Below the pieces are notes generated by a model. The model saw only the letters and a program-made list of their open reading frames with translations. It did not search any database and had not been told where the DNA came from. This document shows, piece after piece, positions 7,607-15,423 of a stretch of 22,119 nt of DNA (within the stretch, counting starts at the first letter, position 1; each line of letters starts with the position of its first letter). The stretch lies in NCBI GenBank assembly GCA_033763355.1, contig JANRKT010000097.1, positions 1-22,119 on the forward strand. Direction: 5' to 3'. Origin of the DNA: JANRKT01 sp033763355 (GTDB lineage Bacteria > Bacteroidota > Bacteroidia > Chitinophagales > Chitinophagaceae). Both the position numbers and the translations under genes were made by a program.

Positions 7607-9266
7607 ACACCCATTTACCTCCCGTCATGGTACGTTCAACGGGAATTGTAATTAAGGTTGACGGGTTTTCTTTAAATGGATTGCGGCCAAGCACTACAAG
7701 GTCAGCAAGTTTTCCTGCTTCCAGGGAACCTTTTATTTTTTCTTCGTAAGAAGCATATGCCCCGTTAATGGTACCAATTTTAATGGCTTCTTCAACCGTA
7801 ACTTTTTGATTAGCTCCCCAAACAGTTCCTTTTATATCTGTTCTTGTAACACTTGATTGCAGAGCCATCATTGGTTCAAATGGCCCTGGTGGATAATCTG
7901 AAGCCTGTGTGGGACGAATACCTGCATTTAAAAAACTTCTTAGTGCAAACATATTTTTCAATCGTTCTTCACCGTATGCTTTCATTTTTTCGCCATGATA
8001 ATAAACATAGGTGGAGAAAGGAGTAGGTATTACACCTAATGACTTCATCCTTTGAATGAGGTTATCATTTATTATTGTGCAGTGCTCAATTCTAAACCGC
8101 GGGTCTTTCTTTGGTTTTTCTTTATTGAGGCGTTCATATAATTTGAGCGTAGTATCAATACCTACATCACCGTTTGCATGAATTCCAATTTGCCAGCCGG
8201 CATCATATGCTTTTTTTGCATAGGGATACATTTGTTCATCATCCATCATCATAATGCCAAAATCATTGGGGCGGCCTGTGTAGGGTTGCGATAACCTTGC
8301 TGTACGTTCAGAAATAGAACCATCACAAGCCATTTTCATTCCACCAATTTTTACCCAGTCATTTCCCATACCTGTTCTTACACCAGCAGCCATCATCTTA
8401 TCAATATGTGTGTACCGGATCATGCAGTAAATGCGTGCATGCAGCTCCCCTGCTTCATATGCATCTTCATAAGCCTGTAAAAAATCCGGTGTACCCCCAG
8501 CATCTGTGACAGATGTAACGCCGGTTTTTGCCATCATCTTTGAAATCAGTTTCACCCCTTCCTGTTTTTCAGCACGGGTAGCTATATCAGGAATGAGTTT
8601 ATCAAAAACGTCAGCAGCCGTTTCTTTTACACAGCCGGTTAATTTTCCATCGCTTGTTTTTTCAAATTCTCCACCCTGAGGATTCGGCGTGGATTCATTA
8701 ACGTTTGCGATTTTAAAAGCAAGGGAGTTACAATAATAGGTATGTCCGCCGCGATGCGTAATTCTCACCGGATGTTCCGGAGCAGCATCATCTAAATCGG
8801 CTATATTTATTTTACGGCCTTCATTGGTTTTAGTGTCATCATACTTAAACCCTTCTACCCAATTGCCTTTTGGTGTATTAGCTGCTCTTTGCCGGATGGT
8901 TTCTTTAATATCTTTGATGGAACGTAAATCACAGTCCACCATTTTTAAATGTTTGATGCCGGAATAAGCGGGGTGTGTATGTGCATCTATAAAGCCCGGG
9001 AGAACTGTTTTATACCCTAAATCGATTTTTTTTGTTTTGGCGGTTGCCATCCTGAGAATGCCGTCATTGCTGCCAACGGCTATTAGTCTTCCATCTGCAA
9101 TGGCCAATGCCTGTGCGGTTGGCTCTTTGGGGTTTACTGTGAAAATGTTCCCATTGTATAAAATAATTTCCGGTTCTATTTTGCCAAACGATAATAGGGG
9201 AACAGCAGCAGCCAATACGCCAAGGAAATCTCTTCTTGAATGAAGACGATGATTTATTTTATTCAT
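7596..9266 (-). CDS. Tat-exported YtcJ-type amidohydrolase (Amidohydro_3)
   Basis: I start the gene at ATG 9266 (556 residues) rather than at 9323, because this puts SRRDFLG of a twin-arginine signal at residues 10-16 and leaves a 13-base gap to the upstream stop at 9280. The mature part opens with ILYNGNIFTVNP and has the amidohydrolase metal motif PGFIDAHTHPAYSG (His96, His98), a later HANGD, RIEHCTI and ASDYPPGPFEP carrying the C-terminal metal-ligand Asp. The family (YtcJ, LAF-type) hydrolyses amides or imides; few substrates are known. Tat export fits a metal loaded in the cytoplasm, whereas the neighbouring hydrolases carry Sec signals. The C-terminal codons overlap the carbamoylase remnant. 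An internal start at 9299 is possible but would overlap the previous gene. Confidence 0.88.
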   Translation of the reverse strand: MNKINHRLHSRRDFLGVLAAAVPLLSFGKIEPEIILYNGNIFTVNPKEPTAQALAIADGRLIAVGSNDGILRMATAKTKKIDLGYKTVLPGFIDAHTHPAYSGIKHLKMVDCDLRSIKDIKETIRQRAANTPKGNWVEGFKYDDTKTNEGRKINIADLDDAAPEHPVRITHRGGHTYYCNSLAFKIANVNESTPNPQGGEFEKTSDGKLTGCVKETAADVFDKLIPDIATRAEKQEGVKLISKMMAKTGVTSVTDAGGTPDFLQAYEDAYEAGELHARIYCMIRYTHIDKMMAAGVRTGMGNDWVKIGGMKMACDGSISERTARLSQPYTGRPNDFGIMMMDDEQMYPYAKKAYDAGWQIGIHANGDVGIDTTLKLYERLNKEKPKKDPRFRIEHCTIINDNLIQRMKSLGVIPTPFSTYVYYHGEKMKAYGEERLKNMFALRSFLNAGIRPTQASDYPPGPFEPMMALQSSVTRTDIKGTVWGANQKVTVEEAIKIGTINGAYASYEEKIKGSLEAGKLADLVVLGRNPFKENPSTLITIPVERTMTGGKWVYES

Positions 9267-9279
9267 ACTGAAACTGATT

Positions 9280-10776
9280 TTATTTTTTAAACTTTCCATA
9301 CACTGGTTGTCCCGGCAAAACACCTGTTACTGTTTTTCCACTCCTCAACACAAAAATTCCGTTTACTATTACATATTCAATGCCTGCAGAAAACTCCAGG
9401 CCCTTTTCAAAAGTGGCTTTATCAATAATAGTATCGGGATTAAAAATGGTGATGTCAGCATCAGCACCCACCTGTATCCTTCCTTTGAAACGCATGGAGG
9501 GAGCAATACTTTCTAATCGTTTTGCTGGCAGCAAGGTCATTTTTTCAATAGCTGTATTTAAATCAATCACTTTTTCTTCACGTACATATTTTCCCAATAC
9601 TCTTGAAAAAGTTCCGGCGGTTCTTGGGTGGGCCAGTTTTGCATAGGTCATTCCGTCGGAGGCAATCATAACACCCGGTGCGGCTATGCCTGTTTTAATC
9701 CACTCCGGTTTCATCACATGAAGAATAACAACGCCGCCTGTTTTACGATAGGCATCAAATGTCTCCTTAGTAAGCCGTTCGCCTGTGGCCACCCATTGTA
9801 AATCGCCATAGCTGATGCCTAAGCGTTGTTGCCAGCCTTCATCAAACATGGCGCTTTGCAGTGAAGTGGAACCAGCGGTGTATGGGTACAATTCGGTGCT
9901 GATGTCAAAACCTTTTTTGCTTGCTGCATTAACCATCTCCAGCGAAAGGGCAATGTTGCCTAAGGACATGCTGTTGATATGAACAATATGCAGCGGAGCA
10001 TTAGTAAGTGTGGCAATGGCAATTGCTTCCTGTATAGAAATAATATCAGGATTTCTTACATGAGAATAAACCAGGGCATTCAATTCACCCGCCAGTTTAT
10101 AAACCTGGAACATTTCATCAGGATTTGTTTTGGGCAAATAACCAATGGGTGCGCCGATTCCAATGCCGCCTTCAGCAAGGGAAGCGTTGATGTTTTCAAG
10201 TGTTTGACTCATCTCAGCAGGAGAAATAGCTTCATTGGCGGCCCGTAAAATAGTATTGGTCATTGCTCCGATGGATGCTTCCCCTTTCAATGTGGTTTGA
10301 AGCAAACTGTCCACACCGGCTTTGTATTTGTCTATTGCTTTAAACCGCTCAAAAGGCCAGTTTACACTGGCGCCATAATTAATCAGTGCTTTTCGTTTTC
10401 TGGATTCATACCACTTGCCAATATGCTCAATGCCCCATTCCAACTCTAATGCAGTTGTTACGCCATCATGCAACTGGTATTCCTGCTCCACATTGCTGCG
10501 GCCATGTACATGCAAATCAATAAAACCGGGAGCAACCACCAGCCCGTTTACATTGATGGTTTGTTTTCCTTTTAATGGTTCAGTTGAAATCTGTGCAATG
10601 CGGTTGTTGGTGATGCCAACATTTCTTATTGCATCAAGTTTTGTTTCCGGGTCTATCACCCGACCGCCGTATAAAACTATATCATACTCAATGGTTGATT
10701 GTGCTGTTCCTGTTATGCAAAAGCATAGCAATATTCCAAGCAAAACAGTCTTTGCCTTGAAAAAATGTCTTAACAT
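9280..10776 (-). CDS. Exported D-aminoacylase-like amidohydrolase
   Basis: The 498-residue product has a signal peptide ending ITGTAQ (about residue 26). The urease-superfamily motifs are PGFIDLHVHGRSN with His89 and His91, HDGVTTALELEWG where a Glu stands in place of the Cys of classical D-aminoacylases, YSHVRN (His239), HIVHINS (His263/266), and SDGMTYAKLAHPRTAGTFSR (373-392) with the catalytic Asp374. This set is characteristic of N-acyl-D-amino-acid deacylases and related D-glutamate deacylases. The predicted reaction is removal of an N-acyl group from a D-amino acid in the periplasm. The gene lies between the cupin and the YtcJ-type amidohydrolase, 48 and 13 bases away. Family is clear; the D-stereochemistry of the substrate is inherited from the family name and not shown here. 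Confidence 0.88.
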   Translation of the reverse strand: MLRHFFKAKTVLLGILLCFCITGTAQSTIEYDIVLYGGRVIDPETKLDAIRNVGITNNRIAQISTEPLKGKQTINVNGLVVAPGFIDLHVHGRSNVEQEYQLHDGVTTALELEWGIEHIGKWYESRKRKALINYGASVNWPFERFKAIDKYKAGVDSLLQTTLKGEASIGAMTNTILRAANEAISPAEMSQTLENINASLAEGGIGIGAPIGYLPKTNPDEMFQVYKLAGELNALVYSHVRNPDIISIQEAIAIATLTNAPLHIVHINSMSLGNIALSLEMVNAASKKGFDISTELYPYTAGSTSLQSAMFDEGWQQRLGISYGDLQWVATGERLTKETFDAYRKTGGVVILHVMKPEWIKTGIAAPGVMIASDGMTYAKLAHPRTAGTFSRVLGKYVREEKVIDLNTAIEKMTLLPAKRLESIAPSMRFKGRIQVGADADITIFNPDTIIDKATFEKGLEFSAGIEYVIVNGIFVLRSGKTVTGVLPGQPVYGKFKK

Positions 10777-10792
10777 ATTTTATTTTTTGTCG

Positions 10793-10810
10793 CCAGGTTT
10801 TAAAACCCGG
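10793..10810. repeat. Small palindrome between cupin and D-aminoacylase genes
   Basis: GGTTTTAAAACC (10796-10807) is a perfect 12-base palindrome, extended by CC/GG outside one mismatch. It lies 14 bases after the cupin stop and 16 bases before the D-aminoacylase ATG in transcription order. No T-tract follows, so it could be an operator-like site, an RNA-processing hairpin or chance. Confidence 0.4.
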
Positions 10811-10824
10811 TGAAGTGATGAATG

Positions 10825-11487
10825 CTATTTAATCTCAAACAGTACCATATTTATTGCTGCATTTCCCGTTGCGGAAAAATAAAATGCGGAACCTGGTTTT
10901 ATGTACATATATTTTCCTGCCTTCAATTGTGAAAGTTCTTTGCCTTTTTTGTTATAAATGGTTACTTCGCTACCTGCTACCATTTTTGCTATCATTGGTC
11001 CACGGTTTTTAATGATTTGATTATTGAAAACTCCTGCTGTTAACCGGTAAGCGATTACTTTTTCATTTTCAAACAATAAGTTAAAAGGAAGTGGTTGTAT
11101 TTTTCTGGCTGGCTTGTAGGGTGAAAGGAGCTCAACATCGGTTACATGAAACGGAACAGTATCACAATTACTCACCCTGTGTACCAGTGTATCATTTTCA
11201 AATGATCTGTACCAAGCATAGCCTTCTGTATTTTTAGCTGTTACCCATTCTTTACCTTTTATTTGTGAGCGTACAACTGTATTTGTAAAATGCAGAAATA
11301 CAGAAGGTGTCGAATGAATGTGAAACAAGCTGGTATCTCCGGGTTGTATATTTACATCCAGGAGCCGGACATATTTATTTTCCAAAGCATTTTTATGCCG
11401 TGGTTCTTTGCTTACCTGTACCTGTGCAGGGAGTGTAAATGAGAAAAATATAAGTGCTGTTATAAATGTTGCTTTTTTATTTTCCAT
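10825..11487 (-). CDS. Exported cupin-fold protein
   Basis: The 220-residue protein has a signal peptide ending LPAQ (about residue 21). The N-terminal half carries a cupin-like start: EPRHKNALENKYVRLLDVNI, then PGDTSLFHIHSTPSVFLHFT with His residues at the place of the first cupin metal motif. The C-terminal half has PGSAFYFSATGNAAINMVLF, typical of a second beta-barrel edge. The family has no common reaction; members bind metals or small molecules, and some are isomerases or dioxygenases. Only two bases separate its ATG from the stop of the M20D gene upstream, so translation is very likely coupled. Its place inside a run of amidohydrolases suggests a role in the same pathway, perhaps in handling a released product. 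Confidence 0.75.
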   Translation of the reverse strand: MENKKATFITALIFFSFTLPAQVQVSKEPRHKNALENKYVRLLDVNIQPGDTSLFHIHSTPSVFLHFTNTVVRSQIKGKEWVTAKNTEGYAWYRSFENDTLVHRVSNCDTVPFHVTDVELLSPYKPARKIQPLPFNLLFENEKVIAYRLTAGVFNNQIIKNRGPMIAKMVAGSEVTIYNKKGKELSQLKAGKYMYIKPGSAFYFSATGNAAINMVLFEIK

Positions 11488-11489
11488 TC

Positions 11490-12812
11490 TTATTTTTTAA
11501 ACAATTCCAGTAATGCAGCTGCACCTATTGCAGTACCCAATGGAATGGCAGCCAAATCAACCTGGTAGTTTCCGTTGTGATTATAAAAAGGCGCCCGCTT
11601 TCCTTCACTCACCGCTTTTGTATAGGCATCGGGATAAGCTGTGCCTACCATCACATAATCACAAACAGTTTTGCCATTGCCCAACACCAAATGATTAAAA
11701 TCCTCCGAACCCATAATGGGCAATGTGTTGGTAAAAATTTTTTCCGGGAGAATCACTGACGTTAGTGCTTTGTTTACTTTAGCAGTTACAAAAGCTTCAT
11801 TCACCTGCGGATAAACACTGCCTTTCATCAAAATGGAAGGATAACTTTCTTTGGGCAAACCGTTGGCAACTGCAATGCCTTCATTGATTCTTTTTATTCG
11901 ATCCAATAAAACATTTCTTGTTTTTTCTGTGAACCAGCGCAGGTTCAGTTTCACAACAACTGAAGCAGGGATTACATTGTTGTCGCCGCCGCCATGTATG
12001 GCACCAACGGTAAGCACCGCCACATCCTGTGCAGCAATGTTACGGCTGATGATGGTTTGATATTGTATCACCGCATTGCTGGCCATCACCACAGGGTCTT
12101 TGGTTACTTCGGGTGTGGAGCCATGGCCACCCACACCATAAAATGTTACATCCAGCTGGTCGCTGCCAGCAGCCCTTTCGCCGGTACCATTTATAATGCT
12201 GCCCGTTGCAATGGGCCATGTGTGCATACCAAATAAATAATCCGGCACGGGCACACCCTTTTCATACATCTTGTCATTCACCATTGCCTTTGCACCGGTT
12301 AATGGTTCTTCGGCAGGTTGTGCCAGTATCACTAATGTTCCCTTCCAATCATTTTTTAGTGTCAACATCATTTTTGCAATACCCAGCATCCAGGTTACAT
12401 GCGCATCATGTCCGCAGGCATGCATTACGGGCACTTCGGTACCGTCATCTTTCTTCATGGTTTTGGTGCTGGCATAAGGCAGGCCGGTTGTTTCTTTTAC
12501 TGAATTGCAATCCATATCTGCGCGGTACATTACAATGGGGCCATCACCATTTTTTAAAATACCCACAAGACCAGTTTTTGCAATACCTGTTATTAATTCA
12601 TAGCCCAGTGATTTTAATTCTTTGGCTATTATACCGGAAGTGCGTACTTCCATAAAACCTAATTCAGGGTTTTGATGAAGGTCTTTAAACATTTCAACAA
12701 GGCGTGTTGAATCGGCATAAGCCATTTGTTTTACCTGTTTGATGGGTTGTGCCTGCAGAACTGCAGCTGCAAATGCCATCAGCGCTAAAAAAAGGCTTAT
12801 TATATTTTTCAT
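11490..12812 (-). CDS. Exported M20D amidohydrolase (hippurate hydrolase/IAA-conjugate hydrolase type), copy 2
   Basis: The 440-residue product has a Sec signal (to LQAQP, about residue 22). M20D motifs are complete: LHQNPELGFMEVRTS (45-59), VMHACGHDAHVTWM with Cys133 and His135, AQPAEEP (Glu168/169), FGMHTWP (His197), GHGSTPE in the dimerisation domain, GAIHGG and MGSEDF. The normal RADMDALPI-type loop reads YRADMDCNSVKETTG here, and the C-terminal His motif is NHNGNYQVDL in place of HHTPEF, so the active site differs from its neighbour. The family cleaves N-acyl or N-aroyl amino acids and peptides. It is 10 bases downstream of the other M20D gene and only distantly similar to it, which argues for a different substrate rather than recent duplication. 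Confidence 0.9.
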   Translation of the reverse strand: MKNIISLFLALMAFAAAVLQAQPIKQVKQMAYADSTRLVEMFKDLHQNPELGFMEVRTSGIIAKELKSLGYELITGIAKTGLVGILKNGDGPIVMYRADMDCNSVKETTGLPYASTKTMKKDDGTEVPVMHACGHDAHVTWMLGIAKMMLTLKNDWKGTLVILAQPAEEPLTGAKAMVNDKMYEKGVPVPDYLFGMHTWPIATGSIINGTGERAAGSDQLDVTFYGVGGHGSTPEVTKDPVVMASNAVIQYQTIISRNIAAQDVAVLTVGAIHGGGDNNVIPASVVVKLNLRWFTEKTRNVLLDRIKRINEGIAVANGLPKESYPSILMKGSVYPQVNEAFVTAKVNKALTSVILPEKIFTNTLPIMGSEDFNHLVLGNGKTVCDYVMVGTAYPDAYTKAVSEGKRAPFYNHNGNYQVDLAAIPLGTAIGAAALLELFKK

Positions 12813-12822
12813 GTTATACTTT

Positions 12823-14130
12823 TCATTTTTTATTCATCTCTGTATAATCAAACACAAGATTGGATAATGCAATCAGGCCCGTTTTAAAACCGCTGTCATC
12901 AATAAAAAATTCAGGGGTGTGGTGCGGGGCAGAACTGGATTTATCTTTTCCTTTGGGCAAACCACCAATATAAAAATAAAGCCCGGGCACTTTCTGTGCA
13001 AAGAATGAAAAATCTTCCGATCCTGTTTCTGCAGGTACAAGCATTACTTTATCATTGCCTGCTGATTTTTGCAGCGAAGGCAGCATAGCAGCCGTAAGTG
13101 ATACATCATTAAATGTAACTGGATAATGAACGGAATAAGGCAGCTCTACTATTGCTGTTGCCCCTGCAGCATCTGCTGTTTTTTCTGCTATTTGCCTGAT
13201 ACGGGTAAACACCAGCTTTTCGTCTGCATCACTCAGCGTTCTTACCGTACCCAGCATTTCCACCTGTTCAGAAATGATATTTGACCTGTTGCCTCCATGT
13301 ATGGCGCCAATGGTAACTACTGCAGGGTTTTCTGTAATATTTACATTACGGCTTACAATGGTTTGCAGGCCGTAAATAATTTGCGCCGAAACCAAAATGG
13401 GGTCAACAGAAGCCCAGGGTTCTGCACCATGCGATGGTTTACCCTTTACAGTAATTTTCATATCACCTACAGCTGCAAACATACCGCCGGGCCTGTAAGT
13501 GATTTTGCCCACCTCCAGTTGTGCATTAATGTGTAATCCAAAAATCACATCAACTTTGGGATTATCCAATGCACCTTCTTTTACCATCAGCTCTGCCCCG
13601 TATTCTTCTCCCTTGGGCGCCCCCTCTTCAGCAGGCTGAAAGATAAATTTCACTGTTCCTTTTAATTCTTTTTTCATGCCGGCTAATATTTCTGCCACAC
13701 CCATCAGTATGGCCACATGTGCATCATGCCCGCAGGCATGCATCACCCCAGTTTCCTGACCGATGTAAATGGTTTTTACTTTTGATGCAAATGGTATGGC
13801 CGTTCGCTCTGTTACAGGCAAGGCATCCATATCAGCCCTTAACCCGATAACAGGGCCGGGCTTATCCCCTTTTAAAATGCCCAGTACGCCGGTTTTTGCA
13901 ACATTTGTTTTTATTTCAATGCCGAGTGACTGCAGGTGTTTTGCAATGAGTGCAGCAGTACGAACTTCCCTGTTTCCCAGTTCAGGGTTTTCATGAATAT
14001 CATTCCGCCAGTTAATTACTTTTTGTTCTATTTTATCTGAAGCTGTGCTGATTGCAGTACTGTAATTATTTTTTTGTGCAACTGCCAGCTTGAAACAAAA
14101 TAACAATACAATAAAGAGTTGTTTTTTCAT
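12823..14130 (-). CDS. Exported M20D amidohydrolase (hippurate hydrolase/N-acyl-L-amino-acid type), copy 1
   Basis: The 435-residue protein carries a signal peptide ending LAVAQK. Canonical M20D motifs follow: DIHENPELGNREVRT (44-58), GLRADMDALPVTERT (96-110), VMHACGHDAHVAILMG with Cys133 and His135, FQPAEEGAPKG (Glu168/169), FGLHINA (His200), SHGAEPWASVDPI, GAIHGGNRSNII, ETGSEDFSFF and APHHTPEFFIDD, whose His is the last metal ligand. It is predicted to hydrolyse N-acyl amino acids in the periplasm using two divalent metals. The frameshifted GNAT remnant ends 8 bases upstream, so this gene may be transcribed through that remnant. Compared with the next gene, its active site is the textbook version. 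Confidence 0.92.
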   Translation of the reverse strand: MKKQLFIVLLFCFKLAVAQKNNYSTAISTASDKIEQKVINWRNDIHENPELGNREVRTAALIAKHLQSLGIEIKTNVAKTGVLGILKGDKPGPVIGLRADMDALPVTERTAIPFASKVKTIYIGQETGVMHACGHDAHVAILMGVAEILAGMKKELKGTVKFIFQPAEEGAPKGEEYGAELMVKEGALDNPKVDVIFGLHINAQLEVGKITYRPGGMFAAVGDMKITVKGKPSHGAEPWASVDPILVSAQIIYGLQTIVSRNVNITENPAVVTIGAIHGGNRSNIISEQVEMLGTVRTLSDADEKLVFTRIRQIAEKTADAAGATAIVELPYSVHYPVTFNDVSLTAAMLPSLQKSAGNDKVMLVPAETGSEDFSFFAQKVPGLYFYIGGLPKGKDKSSSAPHHTPEFFIDDSGFKTGLIALSNLVFDYTEMNKK

Positions 14131-14138
14131 GCCTTGTT

Positions 14139-14449
14139 TTATTTATTGAATATTTGCTTTGGTAAAAAACCGATGAACCCGGCGCTTGCCTGCTTCTGCG
14201 CCTGAAACTTTTTGTTGATGATGGCAGCACAACGGCCTACATCTTCTCCTGATTTTGAAACAATGAACAAACCGAACTCCATCTCTTTAGCCATCTCAGT
14301 CTTACGGGGGTCAGCATTTTTGCCACATCATGATCTATCTCAGAAATGTAATGTAGATAGTTTTTCATTGGTTTTCGTTCCAATAAAACAAACCGCATTA
14401 AAGCTGATTTATCTGAGGGGTTAATAGCGGAGACAATATCAGTGTTCAT
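14139..14449 (-). pseudogene. Frameshifted and truncated GNAT-type acetyltransferase remnant
   Basis: The frame from ATG 14449 begins MNTDIVSAINPSDKSALMRF and reads sensibly to IDHDVAK. It then turns into basic, low-quality sequence. The sense continues in the -1 frame as NADPRKTEMAKEMEFG, LFIVSKSGEDVGRCAAIINK and ASAGFIGFLPKQIFNK, ending at TAA 14141-14139. The switch falls at an A5 run on the coding strand (14317-14321); one extra A would restore a single frame of about 103 residues. The phrase LFIVSKSGEDVGRCAAIINK followed by GFIGF is like the N-terminal region of the roughly 370-400-residue GNAT proteins with a GRIAAI..N...GFFGFFE motif. The acetyl-CoA-binding domain is missing. A single-base sequencing error could explain the frameshift but not the truncation. 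Confidence 0.65.
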
Positions 14450-14487
14450 GTTCTGATGTTTTTTTACTAATGAAACCGCTGCGTGAA

Positions 14488-14526
14488 AGAGGCTGAAGAA
14501 ATGGCCGTTCAAAATATTCAGCCTCT
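14488..14526 (-). terminator. Hairpin downstream of the 88-residue gene
   Basis: AGAGGCTGAA (14488-14497) and TTCAGCCTCT (14517-14526) form a perfect 10-bp stem with a 19-base loop, 23 bases after the stop at 14552-14550. On the minus strand only TTTC follows the stem, so it is a weak or factor-dependent terminator at best. It could also be a leftover from the event that broke the GNAT gene next to it. Confidence 0.4.
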
Positions 14527-14549
14527 TGCAAAGCACCTGGGTTTATTGA

Positions 14550-14816
14550 TTACAATTCAACCTCCATAGACATGGTGATGGGTTCAATTACCGTGTGCCG
14601 GTCTTTTACTTCCTGATTTTTCGGATCGTTGATGATTGCTCCCAGCAATTCCAAATTGGTAACTTCCACGACTAAAACCACGGAATTGGGGTCGTCAGTA
14701 TCCTGAAAAGTTTTAAAACCTGTTATTGCGGGGGCAAAAATGTTTACCCGATCGTTATGGCCTTTAAGCCAGGTATTAATGTCGCCTACTTTGTGGCGCA
14801 CTACAACTGTTGGCAT
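14550..14816 (-). CDS. Small dimeric alpha/beta-barrel (ABM-like) protein
   Basis: The 88-residue protein has no signal peptide. Its pattern, VVVRHKVGDINTWLKGH, ITGFKTFQDTDDPNSVVLVV and EVTNLELLGAIINDPKNQEV, is that of a ferredoxin-like dimeric alpha/beta barrel: a strand, a helix with a Trp, a GxxxFRxxDDPNxVxVxxE-type hairpin and a helix ending near DP. This fold includes antibiotic-biosynthesis monooxygenase-like and stress-responsive proteins; no catalytic residue can be named. It is one of three such genes within 3 kb. A shared leader element lies 22 bases before its ATG. It is 67 bases downstream of the RidA-like gene. Confidence 0.75.
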   Translation of the reverse strand: MPTVVVRHKVGDINTWLKGHNDRVNIFAPAITGFKTFQDTDDPNSVVLVVEVTNLELLGAIINDPKNQEVKDRHTVIEPITMSMEVEL

Positions 14817-14838
14817 TGTTTAGAAGTTTTAATGTTAT

Positions 14839-14873
14839 TGCCTACTCTAACCGGTTTTCGGCTTCCCCGTTTT
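14839..14873 (-). promoter_or_regulatory. Leader element, uninterrupted copy, before the 88-residue gene
   Basis: On the minus strand the block runs AACGGGGAAGCCGAAAACC, then GGTTAGAGTAGGCA, and ends 22 bases before the ATG at 14816. A second copy precedes the 91-residue barrel gene, with AGAGTAGGCA 21 bases before its ATG. When a 40-base insert is removed from that copy, about 29 of 35 positions agree. Conserved spacing to two related starts suggests a regulatory or leader role, but a dispersed repeat is also possible. The usual Bacteroidota promoter words (TTTG and TAnnTTTG) are not visible in it. Confidence 0.45.
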
Positions 14874-14883
14874 ATAATATTTT

Positions 14884-15393
14884 TCAATTTGCTTTATGCA
14901 CTTCCATATCAATTTCAATTAACTGACCAACTAATGCCAATCCTTTTACTTCCAGCCAGGTACCGGTGGGAAATTGTTTTTTGTAAATACCGTTTCGGTA
15001 GCCGGATACTTTGATGAATTCCTGCATGTTGGTTGTAAACACATTCTCCGCCACCACATCATCAAATGTGCAGCCATAATGCTGCAAGATTTTTTCCAAA
15101 TCAGCATAACAGTTTTTCATCTGTTGTTCCAAATCGCCCGGTGCTGTTAAATTGCCTTTATCATCCATGCTTACAGCGCCTGATATTTTAATGTCATTAC
15201 CAATTTTCACAGCATGGCTGTAGCCATAAGCTTTCTCTACTTCAGGGCGAAGCAGAAAGTACTCAGGTGTTTCAGCTGGAGTTGATTTATTTTCTTTTTC
15301 AGATGTGGTGTTTTGCTTTTCTGCTGTGTTACATTCGATAAAGAAAAAAGCAAAAAGGCAGGTTGCTGCGATGATTGAATGGATTTGTTTCAT
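14884..15393 (-). CDS. Exported RidA/YjgF-family protein lacking the catalytic arginine
   Basis: The 169-residue product has an N-terminal hydrophobic segment ending FFFIEC, so Cys21 could be lipidated, though Glu before Cys is an unusual lipobox. A Ser/Thr/Lys/Glu-rich linker (22-42) follows, then a complete Rid domain: SHAVKIGNDIKISGAVSMDD, QQMKNCYADLEKILQHYGCT, DDVVAENVFTTN and FPTGTWLEVKGLAL (141-154). In enamine/imine deaminases the last motif is FPARSxVEV, where Arg (Arg105 in E. coli RidA) holds the substrate carboxylate; here the matching residue is Gly144. Arg-lacking Rid subgroups do not have the classical deaminase activity. Standard RidA is cytosolic, so export is a second deviation. 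It lies 30 bases after the lipocalin-like gene. Confidence 0.85.
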   Translation of the reverse strand: MKQIHSIIAATCLFAFFFIECNTAEKQNTTSEKENKSTPAETPEYFLLRPEVEKAYGYSHAVKIGNDIKISGAVSMDDKGNLTAPGDLEQQMKNCYADLEKILQHYGCTFDDVVAENVFTTNMQEFIKVSGYRNGIYKKQFPTGTWLEVKGLALVGQLIEIDMEVHKAN

Positions 15394-15423
15394 GATTTAA
15401 TAGTGATTTATTTTTTTGAATAG

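Noticed and set aside
12206..12655. Plus-strand 149-codon ORF, the longest on that strand
   Set aside because: It lies wholly antisense to the well-supported M20D gene and is rich in His, Leu and Ser as expected for an antisense shadow.
14839..14873. Possible riboswitch or 5S-rRNA-like sequence because of GAGTAGG and CGGGGAA words
   Set aside because: The element is only about 35 bases, with no conserved paired stems of a known riboswitch and no rRNA structure around it.
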